In this document: piece by piece, positions 31,565 to 40,843 of the stretch
How the letters are laid out: each line of letters starts with the position of its first letter
Numbering within the stretch: position 1 is the first letter of the stretch
NCBI RefSeq assembly: GCF_019972115.1
Contig: NZ_BPFJ01000003.1
Coordinates: 310,001 to 374,000 of the forward strand
Origin: Sulfurovum sp. TSL6
GTDB lineage: Bacteria > Campylobacterota > Campylobacteria > Campylobacterales > Sulfurovaceae
Direction of reading: 5' to 3'
Length of the DNA stretch: 64,000 bases
Translations under genes and position numbers: made by a program
The notes under the pieces: model-generated
Told to the model about the DNA's origin: nothing
What the model saw: only the letters and a program-made list of their open reading frames with translations
Databases searched by the model: none

Positions 31565-32542
31565 TTATAGATATCCCTGCAATTTGATCAGCATACTGTA
31601 AACCAATACCTCTTTTTGTGTAGCTGGTGCCTTTTTGATGAGTATCTCACTCTCCAGTAAATGTTCAAATATCTTCAGCAAGGCAGCTGATTTTACACGT
31701 AAGGCCAACTGTGCTTTTTGTTCTTCTATCTGCTTAGGCAGTTTATAGCCCAGTATTGCTGCTGAATCTACATGTCCATGGAGTTTGATATAGGCATGAA
31801 AGAGGAAGATCTGATTGACAAAATATTGTGTGGAACGAAGCAGTGAAGCTTCATCTTCCCCCAGTTCAAGTAGTTTGGTAATGGTTGCCGTGATGGGCTT
31901 TTTGTTAAAAAGGTCTATGAGTAACTGTTCTGTTGCCAGAGGTGCAGTAGAGTAGACCAGTCTATCGATATCTTTACTTGTGACTTTCATGCCCAGAATG
32001 GCAAGCTTATCCAGCTCATTGGCACAAAGTGCCAGGTTGTTATTGAGTATGAGCATAAGATGCTGCAGGGCATAGTGGTCAATGTCAAGCTGTATCTGCT
32101 GTGCTTTTTGTTGCAGCATAGCGATACCGTCACGTATGTTGGGCTCGAAGAATCGTACCCATGCCCCGCCTTTTTTCTCACTGAAGGCTGCTTGCATACT
32201 CTTTGCATCTTTGGGGGCACCTGCATAAGCATAAAGGAAGTAGTTATCTTCACTTTTATTGGCCAGTTCTATGAGAATATCGAGTTCTTTTTTGGGTATT
32301 TTTTTATCGTGTTTGACCACTACAAGATTGGTACCGCCAAACAGAGACGTCTGGGAAAGAAAATTCTTAGCCTGTTCAAAGTCCCATTCATCGTGATAGA
32401 GATTGAGCATACTCTCTTTTGCATCTGTTTTTTTGATATAGGTATCGATATAATGGTCTACCAGGTAGTCATTTTCACCATAAAACAATACAGCTTTGGG
32501 AAAAGCCTGTTTCAGTTTCTGGTCAAATTCTCTTTGGTACAT
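31565..32542 (-). CDS. holA: DNA polymerase III subunit delta
   Basis: 325 residues with the Campylobacterota HolA layout: MYQREFDQKLKQAFPKAVLFYGENDYLVDHYIDTYIKKT at the start, a Rossmann-like domain with VVVKHDKKIPKKELD, and a C-terminal helical clamp-loader domain (LGYKLPKQIEEQKAQLALRVKSAALLKIFEHLLESEI). It opens the sliding clamp as part of the tau/gamma complex. Its start overlaps the end of the ribonuclease R gene by a base, as in H. pylori order rnr-holA. Confidence 0.85.
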   Translation of the reverse strand: MYQREFDQKLKQAFPKAVLFYGENDYLVDHYIDTYIKKTDAKESMLNLYHDEWDFEQAKNFLSQTSLFGGTNLVVVKHDKKIPKKELDILIELANKSEDNYFLYAYAGAPKDAKSMQAAFSEKKGGAWVRFFEPNIRDGIAMLQQKAQQIQLDIDHYALQHLMLILNNNLALCANELDKLAILGMKVTSKDIDRLVYSTAPLATEQLLIDLFNKKPITATITKLLELGEDEASLLRSTQYFVNQIFLFHAYIKLHGHVDSAAILGYKLPKQIEEQKAQLALRVKSAALLKIFEHLLESEILIKKAPATQKEVLVYSMLIKLQGYL

Positions 32543-34512
32543 TAGACTAGCTCCATTTCATCTTTACTCAATTTTTCAACGAATTCAACCATGATGATAG
32601 CCTGTGGGATATTGACTTCATTGATCTTTACTTTGACTCTATCAAAAAGCATCACATTGTCACCTTTAAGATGCACGGTAACTCCTTTGATCTCGCCTAA
32701 GAGCACTGCTTTAGCGCTCTCTTCTACTTCGATGATCTCTGCTTCGAAGATCTCACCTAAGTGTGTAACTGCCCAACGTGCAAATTTACGGTCTCTAAAG
32801 TCCCATTCTGCTTTGGTCGCATCTCTTTCAAGTTCACTGACCCTTGCACAGAGGGGCTCGATATTTCTTAACAGATAGCTTGCTTCTTCCAGTTCCTCTC
32901 GCAGTTGTGTTTTGATAAGGCGATGCAGTATGAGGTCGGCATATCTACGTATGGGTGAGGTAAAGTGGCTGTAGTGACTAAAGCCAAGGCCAAAGTGTCC
33001 TACATTTTGTGCTGAGTAGCTTGCTCGCCGTAAAGATTTAATGACCATAGCATCCACTTCTGAAGAAAGGTTCATTCTTGCTGCTTCTTTTTGTATAGCA
33101 CGTATAAGAGAAGGCGCATCTTCATACTCTTCAACATAGAGACCGATGGCTGCAAGTTCAGCCAGTAAAGCTTCTATCTTCGCAAGTTGCGGTGGTTCAT
33201 GGATACGAAAGATACTGTCACCTTCACCCGTAAAACGTTTCGCTGAGGCTTGGTTGGCCAGGAGCATACACTCTTCTATGAGCGAGTGTGACGGCGTTCC
33301 TGTTTCTATCTCTGTATTAACCAGTAGATGTGCTGCATCGATCGTGAGCTTGGTCTCTTCAGATCTAAAGTCAAAACCATGTCTGAGCCGTTCATTACGT
33401 AATCTGACCGTTATTTTTTGTAAGGGAAGCAACCATGTGAGGATTTGGGCTACCGTATCCGTGACACCTCCCGTTCCATTTTCCAATATTTCATCGATAT
33501 TGTCATAATTAAAACGGTGCTTTGAGTGTATGATCGCTTCAAAGAATTCTTCTTTTAACGGTTTCAGGGTAGTCTTGTCCAACTCTATCTTCGATACAAA
33601 GGCAAGTCTGTCTACTTTAGGTTTGAGTGAACAGATGTTTTCACTGAGTTCACGAGGGAGCATAGGAAAAGATTTGTGTGGCAGGTATGTGGTGAAACCT
33701 CTTTTTTTTGCCTCTTTGTCAATGTTGGTAAAGAAAGGCACATAGTGACTGACATCTGCGATAGCAACATAAAGGGTATACGTGTCCATATCAAAATAGA
33801 TAGCATCATCAAAATCTTTTGCAGTCACCGGGTCAATGGTACAGAAATCAAGATGCGTGAGATCCACACGGTCAGGATGTTCTTCTTTGGTGACTTCTAC
33901 TTCAACATCCAGTGCATCTGTGACACACTCTGGCGGGAATTCATCTTCACGCTCATAGAGTGCAAGAGAGATCTTTTCATCAACCTTAGGGTCATCCAGT
34001 GTTCCCATGACTTCAAGAACTTTATCTGTATCAACATCTACTTTTAACACGGTTCCCAGTTTAAAAGCTTTGAGGTCCATACCTTCCATCACGGCATGCG
34101 TAGGTTCTCCTGTACGGATGTTAAGGATAAGGAAATTACCCGATTCATCCCTATGGGTGTAAGCGATAGTGAAAAGAAAGGCTTTTTCTATGACCAGCTG
34201 TACTTTACCGCTGGCACGTCCACGTCTGGCGATGATACGCTTGGCGACGACCACATCTCCATGTTTTGCACCCCGAAGATCATCAGGTTCTACCAGCAGG
34301 TCTCTTTGTTCTTTGAACTCTGCTTCTATATACCCTTTGCCATCTTTACCTATGTAGAGTCTACCCACACGATAGATAGATTTCAGTTTCCAAAGCCCAT
34401 CGACTTCTTCAAGGGCACCCAGTTGCTGGAGCGCCTGAAAACTGTTCTGGTCTTCTTGTTCGATGTCTGAAATAAGGCATCCGTGGGTAAGTTGTATGGC
34501 AAATGGGGACAT
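32542..34512 (-). CDS. rnr: Ribonuclease R (RNB-family exoribonuclease)
   Basis: 656 residues, the short Campylobacterota form. It has a cold-shock/OB part (about 20-160), the RNB domain with FCTIDPVTAKDFDDAIYFDM (metal-binding Asp residues) and the HYVPFFTNIDKEAKKRGFTTYLPHKSFPMLPREL region, and a C-terminal S1 domain. The enzyme degrades structured RNA 3' to 5'. It starts the rnr-holA pair, expected also to precede rpsF and ssb in relatives, but two opposite-strand genes now lie between holA and rpsF. Confidence 0.92.
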   Translation of the reverse strand: MSPFAIQLTHGCLISDIEQEDQNSFQALQQLGALEEVDGLWKLKSIYRVGRLYIGKDGKGYIEAEFKEQRDLLVEPDDLRGAKHGDVVVAKRIIARRGRASGKVQLVIEKAFLFTIAYTHRDESGNFLILNIRTGEPTHAVMEGMDLKAFKLGTVLKVDVDTDKVLEVMGTLDDPKVDEKISLALYEREDEFPPECVTDALDVEVEVTKEEHPDRVDLTHLDFCTIDPVTAKDFDDAIYFDMDTYTLYVAIADVSHYVPFFTNIDKEAKKRGFTTYLPHKSFPMLPRELSENICSLKPKVDRLAFVSKIELDKTTLKPLKEEFFEAIIHSKHRFNYDNIDEILENGTGGVTDTVAQILTWLLPLQKITVRLRNERLRHGFDFRSEETKLTIDAAHLLVNTEIETGTPSHSLIEECMLLANQASAKRFTGEGDSIFRIHEPPQLAKIEALLAELAAIGLYVEEYEDAPSLIRAIQKEAARMNLSSEVDAMVIKSLRRASYSAQNVGHFGLGFSHYSHFTSPIRRYADLILHRLIKTQLREELEEASYLLRNIEPLCARVSELERDATKAEWDFRDRKFARWAVTHLGEIFEAEIIEVEESAKAVLLGEIKGVTVHLKGDNVMLFDRVKVKINEVNIPQAIIMVEFVEKLSKDEMELV

Positions 34513-34579
34513 AGTTAAAGGCTCTCTTAATATGGTATATAAAATAAACAGTTTGTTTGTTTAATCAAGGGTAATTATA

Positions 34580-35410
34580 TTACTTTAACGCTTCAAGTCT
34601 CTCTATTCTTTGTTCCGTACTTGGGTGTGTACTAAAGAGTTGTTTGAGTGACATATCTTTCCCCGTAAAAGGGTTGATGATGAACATATGTGCTGTTTGA
34701 GGGTCTGCGTCATGCAAAACAGTTTTTCGAGCATAATTGTCCAGTTTAGCCAAGGCACTCTGCAGCCATTCAGGATGCCCTGTCATTCTTGCTGCACCGG
34801 CATCTGCCATAAATTCACGGTTTCTGCTCACAGTCATTTGTATGAGACTCGCGGCCAAAGGCATAATGAGCATCAGTGCAAGTGTCACAAAAAGGTTAGG
34901 TCTGTCCCTGTCTCCTCCACCAAAGAACATACCAAACTGTGCTAACATAGCTATAGCTCCGGCAATAGTCGCAGTCACAGTACCGATGAGCATATCGTAG
35001 TGTTTGATGTGGCTGAGTTCATGTGCGATAACGGCTTCCACCTCTTCCTCGGTCATCATATGTAAAAGCCCTTCGGTAACAGCCACTGCAGCATGCTCAT
35101 AGTCTCTACCTGTGGCAAAGGCATTGGGCTGTTCTTCAGGAATGATGTAGAGTGCAGGCATCGGTAGATTGGCACGATGTGTGAGTCTTTCTACGATCTC
35201 ATAGAGTCCTGTAGCATTGTTATGGTCTACAGGTATGGCATGGTAATGTTTTAACACTTGTGTGTCACTATAGTAATAGGCATAAAAGTTCATCCCGGCT
35301 GCGGCAAGGAAAGCGATGATCATCCCTGTCTGGCCGGCTATCATTCCTCCAAACCAGATAAACAGAAGGGTAAGCCCTGTCATTAGGGCATAGGTTTTAA
35401 ATTGTTCCAT
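34580..35410 (-). CDS. htpX: Zinc metalloprotease HtpX
   Basis: 276 residues: two N-terminal membrane helices ([36 protein letters not shown]), zinc site [11 protein letters not shown] (H130, E131, H134) and a third ligand region [16 protein letters not shown]. Two more helices separate these. Membrane-bound quality-control protease of the M48 family, degrading misfolded inner-membrane proteins. Confidence 0.93.
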   Translation of the reverse strand: MEQFKTYALMTGLTLLFIWFGGMIAGQTGMIIAFLAAAGMNFYAYYYSDTQVLKHYHAIPVDHNNATGLYEIVERLTHRANLPMPALYIIPEEQPNAFATGRDYEHAAVAVTEGLLHMMTEEEVEAVIAHELSHIKHYDMLIGTVTATIAGAIAMLAQFGMFFGGGDRDRPNLFVTLALMLIMPLAASLIQMTVSRNREFMADAGAARMTGHPEWLQSALAKLDNYARKTVLHDADPQTAHMFIINPFTGKDMSLKQLFSTHPSTEQRIERLEALK

Positions 35411-35501
35411 TGTGTTCTATCCTTAAAATAGTTATTTTTATTTTAATATACCATACTGGTACAAACCGAAGGTAAATCACAGGCTGTGTTATAATAATAT
35501 C

Positions 35502-36137
35502 ATGATTAAAATAATAACTCTCATCTTTGTATTGACTTCAGCTGTATGGGCTGAATATCGTTCAAGTATCTCACCTATTACGCCTGACATAAAAAAGCGT
35601 ATGATAAAAGGAAACTCCTGGAAAGAAGGTTGTCCTGTAGGCCTACAGGATCTGCGTTATTTACGCATCAAACATATCAATTTCAATGGTGAAGAGAAGA
35701 TGGGTGAGATCATCGTGCATAAAGAGGTATCTGTTGAGGTGACAGAGATCTTTCAAGCACTGTATAAGATGGAGTATCCTATCAAGAAAATGAGGTTGGT
35801 AAGTGACTATAAAGGCAATGACTGGGACTCTATAGAGTCAGACAACACCTCCGCTTTTAATTGCCGTACTGCAACCGGCAGTAAAACATGGTCCAAACAC
35901 TCTTACGGGAAAGCCATAGATATCAACCCCATAGAAAATCCGTATATTTCAAGAAAAGGATATATCTCCCATAAAGCATCGGCACCCTATAGAAAGAGAG
36001 TCCATAAAAAGTCTACCTATGCAGATAGAGCGGTTTTGTTGAAAGGTGATAAAGCCGTTCAGCTATTTAAAAAATATGGTTGGAAGTGGGGTGGAGACTG
36101 GTCGGGTGTGAAAGACTATCAGCACTTTTCAAAGTAA
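35502..36137 (+). CDS. Exported M15-type D,D-/L,D-peptidase-like protein
   Basis: 211 residues with signal peptide MIKIITLIFVLTSAVWA. The zinc-peptidase core is TWSKHSYGKAIDINPIENPYI (H, D ligands) and the end WSGVKDYQHFSK with the third His. NCRTATGS, with its Asn-Cys-Arg, precedes it. This fits M15_4 (VanY-like/endolysin-type) carboxypeptidases acting on peptidoglycan cross-bridges in the periplasm. It is a single-gene unit divergent from htpX. Confidence 0.85.
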   Translation: MIKIITLIFVLTSAVWAEYRSSISPITPDIKKRMIKGNSWKEGCPVGLQDLRYLRIKHINFNGEEKMGEIIVHKEVSVEVTEIFQALYKMEYPIKKMRLVSDYKGNDWDSIESDNTSAFNCRTATGSKTWSKHSYGKAIDINPIENPYISRKGYISHKASAPYRKRVHKKSTYADRAVLLKGDKAVQLFKKYGWKWGGDWSGVKDYQHFSK

Positions 36138-36211
36138 GATATTTTCATTATAAAGCCTCCTATATAGAACCTTTTATAAGGATTATAATCAGCATTAAAA
36201 ATTTTTTTAAC

Positions 36212-36238
36212 GCGTCCCCATCGTGATGATAGGGACGC
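36212..36238 (-). terminator. Hairpin between convergent genes
   Basis: GCGTCCC (36212-36218) pairs with GGGACGC (36232-36238); on the minus strand the stem is followed by TTAAAAAAATTTTT. It probably ends the transcript of the gene at 36331. Confidence 0.5.
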
Positions 36239-36330
36239 ATACATCAATACGACAAATAAGCAATTGATAATTGAAGTTACTACTACAGGTGTACATTCCA
36301 ATCGGTGGCGATGGAAGCAAGGAACATTAT

Positions 36331-36678
36331 TTAGTCGTCATTATGCAGTTGTCCACTAAACTCAAAGCCAAACTTCATTTTGTTGGCTATTTCTTCTTCG
36401 ACCTCGTCTATGAGTTCTTCAGTTTGACCTTCTATCCGTTCAATGAAAAATTTTTGTTCTCTTTCGCGTTTAAAAGTATGTACCTTGTAAGGTTTATCGA
36501 TACCATGTTCTTCTATAAACTTTTCAATCGTATCTTCCCAAATGAAGGTAAGTTCATGTTCTATGGTTTGTGGTTCTTCATTGTCGGGGAGGGTGTAGTT
36601 AAATGCTACCATATCTGTGAAGGATATGACTTCATACGCTTTATTTTCTTTTTGAGACGTTACTTCATTGTTTGTCAT
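36331..36678 (-). CDS. Unknown small acidic protein
   Basis: 115 residues from the Met at 36678, preceded by AAAGGA in CTAAAGGACACGATC. An open frame extends 51 codons further upstream, but its extra part is basic, has no ribosome site and looks unlike the rest. The protein is acidic (TEELIDEVEEEIANKMKFGFEFSG) with no motif I know. It may be a stand-alone cytosolic protein. No neighbour gives a function. Confidence 0.55.
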   Translation of the reverse strand: MTNNEVTSQKENKAYEVISFTDMVAFNYTLPDNEEPQTIEHELTFIWEDTIEKFIEEHGIDKPYKVHTFKREREQKFFIERIEGQTEELIDEVEEEIANKMKFGFEFSGQLHNDD

Positions 36679-37142
36679 GATCGTGTCCTTTAGTTTATGT
36701 TGTTTATTCACTGTTATAGCAAAGATAGCTTTAAATAGGATAAAATTTGTCCGATTTATTTTTTTTATGCGAATATAGTAATCTTTTGTATCTTTTTTTA
36801 GACCTAACAACGCTAAAAGATCATCAAACATTTCATCTGATCTTTAACTTTTTTCATACTCTCAAGGCAGTTAGAATAAACTGAATGGATATATAGGGTG
36901 ATTTTGAGGAAAGTAACTTTTTAAGCTTTGGACAAGACTATAGGAAGTATACAGACAAGATTGAATGATACAATCTAAAAAAAGTTACTAGAAAACCAGA
37001 AGTATAAAAAAAGGATGATAAGGTTCCTTCATAGTTTTCATGTCACTAGTATAGTCTTAATATAAACACTTTTATTTAGGAGACTGTATAAAAAATAATC
37101 ATTTTTAATCTAACCGGTTTTAGCTTGCAAATGATCTGAGTA
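36679..37142. other. Non-coding region with an inverted repeat
   Basis: No gene is visible. AGTAACTTTTT (36912-36922) is complementary to AAAAAGTTACT (36979-36989), with an inner AGATTG/CAATCT hairpin (36958-36963 with 36971-36976). It could form a structured RNA or be an operator. One copy of the 23-bp direct repeat lies at 37085-37107. Confidence 0.45.
37085..37107. repeat. 23-bp direct repeat, left copy (flanks the cyanase cluster)
   Basis: Begins TGTATAAAAAATAATC and ends ATTTTTA; identical to 40576-40598 on the other side of the FNT-cynS-kinase cluster. It contains AAAAAT-AATC-ATTTTT, a perfect 6-bp inverted repeat with a four-base centre, so it may be an operator instead of an insertion scar. 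Confidence 0.7.
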
Positions 37143-38864
37143 TCATTGATTTAACAATACTACAATGATGACGGATAAGCCTAAAGAGATCATCTTCCAC
37201 AAAAGTACCGGGTTGCGTTCTAACAATGGTGGTCTGGACTTATTTAAAAAGGCTTTATTGGGGTGCCGTAAGTCATACAAAAACTCCGACAATTCTCCAT
37301 AACGTTTATAGGGGTTTGGTTCCAATGCTTTTTTCAGTACCTCATCGACCCACAGTGGCACTTCATGGATATCAGGATTCAAGTGTTTATATTTCAATTT
37401 TCTTTGGGCTGCTTTTGTTGTAGATTTAGCGACCTGTGTGCCGTAAGGAAGCTCACCGGTAATCATCTGATAGACGATCACTGCCAAGGAGAAAAGATCG
37501 GACCTTGATGATCCAATGTATCCAAGAAAATATTCTGGTGCAGTGTAGGGTGCCGTTCCAAGTATATTCTCCTGTTTTATATAGGCATTGCTTTCCACGA
37601 TCCCTTCAACCCTGGTTGAACCAAAATCAATGATCTTTACCGTTCCTGTAGTGTCGATCATGATATTTTCAGGCCTCAGATCCTGATGTATCATTTCTTG
37701 ACGATGCAGTGCGAGCAAGCCTTTGGCTATCTGTTCTGCAATTTCACGGACAGTTTCTATGTCTGGGTTTGGGTTATCGATCATCCACTGCGTCAAGGTC
37801 TGACCATCGATAAATTCTGTCACATTATAAATATAGTTACGTTCACGCGTCTGCAGATAGGATTTGACCAAATGTGCATTATTCATACGTATGGCGATCC
37901 ATTCTTCAAGTAAAAATCGTTCGAGATAAGCCTGGTCTTCACTGAGGTCAATGGAAGGTGTTTTGAGAACAACTTGCGTATCCGTTTGGGTATCAACCGC
38001 CAGGTAGACATGACTTCTACTGCTGGCACTCAACTCACGAATGATCTTGTACCCATCAAAGTCCATTCGTGCTTCAAGCAGTGGCGGCAAGGGTTTTTCA
38101 CTCAATTGTTTTTGGATCTCGTTGGCATCTTTATCGGGCAGTGTATTTACTTTTACAAGCTGAATGGTCAAATTGTCATCACTGCCTTTTTCATAGGCTG
38201 TCTCTACTATGTGTTTTGCTGCAGCATTCAGATCACCATTGCTTTGCTCTATGATACTTATCATAAGGTCAGCGCTGACATATTCATAGACGCCATCTGT
38301 CATAAATAAAAAAATGTCATCTATTTCTACTGGTACAGTATCGTAATCAATTTTCAGATCTGAATCAACACCCAAGGCACGACCAAGATAACTTTTTTCT
38401 TGTGAGATCCACATGCGATGATCTTCAGTCAACTGCTCCATTTCATTATTTCTCAATTGATAGATACGTGCATCACCTACATGAAAAATATGGGCTGTCG
38501 TTGACCTGATCACCATAGCACTAAAGGTACAGACATAGCCTTTATTGGCATCATAATAGTATTGGCTTTGTTTTGTTTGTGCATAGAGCCATGAGTTGGT
38601 CGCAGTAATCACACGTTGTGCAGATTTTTGCACAGACCAGGATTCAGGTGTACTAAAATAATCCATTAAAAATGAGGTAACGGATGTTTTACTGGCCGTT
38701 TGACTTACTTTACTGCTGCTGATTCCATCAGCTAAAGCAATGGCAATCCCTTTATAGGTCAATTGGGGTTCTTGAGGTATACAAATATCATGAAAATCTT
38801 GATTTACCTCTTTACGTCCTTTAGTGGAATGTTCGCCAATAGATATTGTTAATTGCTTTTCCAT
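37143..38864 (-). CDS. Fused PP2C phosphatase and Ser/Thr protein kinase
   Basis: 573 residues in three parts. The PP2C phosphatase (about 5-245) shows N21-Q-D, ALADGISSS (D46), HVGDARIYQL, FMTDGVYEYV and DDNLTIQLV. The protein kinase (about 270-540) has VVLKTP, IHQDLRPENIMID (catalytic D395; HQD instead of HRD), IDFGSTRV (D413) and TAPEYFLG. A C-terminal membrane helix (LLWKMISLGLSVIIVVLL) anchors it. One protein thus both adds and removes phosphate, presumably at the membrane. It is last of the cluster with cynS and an FNT channel; in some pseudomonads a similar fusion sits beside nitrate/nitrite transport genes, so transport control is a reasonable guess. Confidence 0.9.
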   Translation of the reverse strand: MEKQLTISIGEHSTKGRKEVNQDFHDICIPQEPQLTYKGIAIALADGISSSKVSQTASKTSVTSFLMDYFSTPESWSVQKSAQRVITATNSWLYAQTKQSQYYYDANKGYVCTFSAMVIRSTTAHIFHVGDARIYQLRNNEMEQLTEDHRMWISQEKSYLGRALGVDSDLKIDYDTVPVEIDDIFLFMTDGVYEYVSADLMISIIEQSNGDLNAAAKHIVETAYEKGSDDNLTIQLVKVNTLPDKDANEIQKQLSEKPLPPLLEARMDFDGYKIIRELSASSRSHVYLAVDTQTDTQVVLKTPSIDLSEDQAYLERFLLEEWIAIRMNNAHLVKSYLQTRERNYIYNVTEFIDGQTLTQWMIDNPNPDIETVREIAEQIAKGLLALHRQEMIHQDLRPENIMIDTTGTVKIIDFGSTRVEGIVESNAYIKQENILGTAPYTAPEYFLGYIGSSRSDLFSLAVIVYQMITGELPYGTQVAKSTTKAAQRKLKYKHLNPDIHEVPLWVDEVLKKALEPNPYKRYGELSEFLYDLRHPNKAFLNKSRPPLLERNPVLLWKMISLGLSVIIVVLLNQ

Positions 38865-38996
38865 GTTGTTAAGTAACCTTATTGAGCCTAAACTTTATAT
38901 AGAGTCAGATTCAGTTTTATAAGTATTTAATTAAAATCTTTTCAATGTGAAAAAGCCCTTAATTCAAAACTTTTCGATCTTATTTTTTATTGTAGC

Positions 38997-39028
38997 AAAA
39001 GATTAAGACCTGTCGGAATTAATCTTTT
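38997..39028 (-). terminator. Hairpin after cynS
   Basis: AAAAGATTAA (38997-39006) pairs with TTAATCTTTT (39019-39028) around a 12-base loop. It lies just after the cynS stop and may limit read-through into the kinase gene. Confidence 0.5.
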
Positions 39029-39037
39029 ATCACTACA

Positions 39038-39478
39038 TTACCATGATTTATAAGGTAAAAATTTACCATTCATGGTGATCACAACCCTGTCACCCAATGG
39101 GTTTTCTTCTTTGTCTATGTCCAAAGAGAAATCAATGGCACTCATAATACCATCTCCGAACTTTTCACCAACGATCTCTTTGATCGTTTCACCATAAACT
39201 CCGACCACTTCATACAGACGATAGACTAGAGGATCCTGAGGTATCGTAAAGTCCCAGGTTTTGTTAGGATATTCCTGTAAAGTGATCGCCACTTCTTCAT
39301 CTAAACCAAGTGCTTCACACAGTTTTTCTGCAGGTTCCTTTTTTAGGCTGTTCATCCCCAAACAAGCTGAAGTAACGAAAGTGGTCGATAGACCAACTTT
39401 CTCAGCTAACGCTTCCCAGCTCATCTTGGCACTTTTTCTTGCCAGGACTATTGCTTCAGTCATCTCTATTTTTTTCAT
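39038..39478 (-). CDS. cynS: Cyanate hydratase (cyanase)
   Basis: 146 residues. The N-terminal helical part (EAIVLARKSAKMSWEALAEKVGLS) is the POU-like domain. The catalytic residues align with E. coli Arg96, Glu99 and Ser122 at a constant offset of nine: R87 and E90 in YRLYE, S113 in MSAID. It converts cyanate and bicarbonate to ammonia and CO2. It lies 39 bases after the FNT channel gene, so both are likely made together. Confidence 0.96.
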   Translation of the reverse strand: MKKIEMTEAIVLARKSAKMSWEALAEKVGLSTTFVTSACLGMNSLKKEPAEKLCEALGLDEEVAITLQEYPNKTWDFTIPQDPLVYRLYEVVGVYGETIKEIVGEKFGDGIMSAIDFSLDIDKEENPLGDRVVITMNGKFLPYKSW

Positions 39479-39517
39479 ATAATATATCCTTTTTAATAGT
39501 GTTTTATAGACTTCAGC

Positions 39518-40357
39518 TTACGCAGCTGAAGCGTCTTTTGCTTTGATGCTCAATTCACGTTTTGCTCCAGTTCTTACGTGTGTTGCATAAAGAGTCAATC
39601 CAGTAAAGAGAAGACCACCCGTTAGGTTACCCAATGCAACCGGTAGTTCATTCCAAAGCAGGTAATCTACTACTGTAAAGTCACCACCCATGATCAAAGA
39701 GAATGGGAAAAGGAACATGTTAACGATCGAGTGTTCAAAGCCCATAAAGAAGAACAGCATGATCGGCATCCACATAGCGATAGCTTTACCGCTCACAGTT
39801 GTTGAGATCATCGCACCTACAACACCCATTGCTACCATCCAGTTACAAAGCATTCCACGGATGAATACCGTAAACCAACCAGAAATACCGTGCGCTTGAT
39901 AACCCAGTGTTCTTGCTTCACCGATACCTGCAACTTTTTGAGCAATAGCACCACCATCCGTATCAAAACCGTATGTAAATATGAAAGCACTCATAAACGC
40001 AACCGTTAACGCACCTAGAAGGTTACCAAGTCCCACTAGACCCCAGTTTCTAAGTATCTGACCTATAGTCACCCCTGGTCGTTTATCGATCCATGCCAAC
40101 GGCACCAATACAAATACACCTGTCAATAAATCAAAGCTCATTAAATAAAGCATAATAAACCCAACAGGGAAGAACGCTGCACCAACAAGACCTGAACCAG
40201 TTTTCATCGCAACAGTAATTGCAAATACAGCAGCTAGTGCTAAAATTGCTCCCGCCATGTAAGCTCGTATCAGTGTATCTTTCGTAGACATATATACTTT
40301 TGACTCACCAGAGTCAACCATTTTCTTCACAAATTCCGTAGGCATTAAATAAGACAT
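39518..40357 (-). CDS. FNT-family formate/nitrite-type channel (possible cyanate or nitrite)
   Basis: 279 residues with six membrane helices. The fold shows the FNT pattern: FAITVAMKTGSGLVGAAFFPVGFIMLYLMSFDLLTG (the MSFDLLTG resembles the ELFTG of FocA), the broken helix region NLLGALTVAFMSAF, GMLCNWMVAMGVVGAM and GFEHSIVNMFLFPF (GxEHxxxN, a FNT hallmark). GGAGTG lies at good spacing before the ATG. It is the first gene of the unit with cynS, so the substrate may be cyanate or nitrite. An inverted repeat TTATAGG/CCTATAA at 40423-40447 sits upstream. Confidence 0.9.
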   Translation of the reverse strand: MSYLMPTEFVKKMVDSGESKVYMSTKDTLIRAYMAGAILALAAVFAITVAMKTGSGLVGAAFFPVGFIMLYLMSFDLLTGVFVLVPLAWIDKRPGVTIGQILRNWGLVGLGNLLGALTVAFMSAFIFTYGFDTDGGAIAQKVAGIGEARTLGYQAHGISGWFTVFIRGMLCNWMVAMGVVGAMISTTVSGKAIAMWMPIMLFFFMGFEHSIVNMFLFPFSLIMGGDFTVVDYLLWNELPVALGNLTGGLLFTGLTLYATHVRTGAKRELSIKAKDASAA

Positions 40358-40575
40358 TGATCACTCCATGTTTTGATTAGTAGTTTTGACATTTTCATTC
40401 CTTTTTTTAATTCATAATATTCTTATAGGTAAAAAATTATCCTATAACCTGATTGCCTCTTGATGATAGACATAATCATCACTCCGTTGTCCCGCAGTAT
40501 ATAACGTTTATTTCAGCTATATAATTTGCTTATGAAAAGTATAATAAGTTTTTGTCTTAATAGTGTTCATATAAT

Positions 40576-40598
40576 TGTATAAAAAATAATCATTTTTA
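40576..40598. repeat. 23-bp direct repeat, right copy (flanks the cyanase cluster)
   Basis: Identical to 37085-37107 over 23 bases, same orientation. Together the two bracket a 3.5-kb segment with kinase, cynS and FNT genes. Confidence 0.7.
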
Positions 40599-40843
40599 TT
40601 TTAAGAAGAATTTTTGTGTAGAGAAAACTGTATAAAAGATATCATTGAATAAGGTTCTTAAAATGATATTCTGAACTAGTAACTTGTAAAATATTGTGTA
40701 TGGTCTTTGTGGGAAGATGTGTGGTAGTAAAGATGTAAGCAGCACTAGCACTATAATGACCACTCGAGTGGAATCATATGCAGTATCAGTTTCAGGGTGT
40801 TCAACTTTGGAATAAAGTAAAAACCGAGCAATACTTTATATGT

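Noticed and set aside
32060-32545. 161-codon plus-strand open frame
   Set aside because: Antisense to holA, which has clear HolA features.
36679-36831. In-frame 51-codon extension of the small acidic protein gene
   Set aside because: A strong AAAGGA site lies before the internal Met at 36678, and the extra part differs in composition and lacks a ribosome site.
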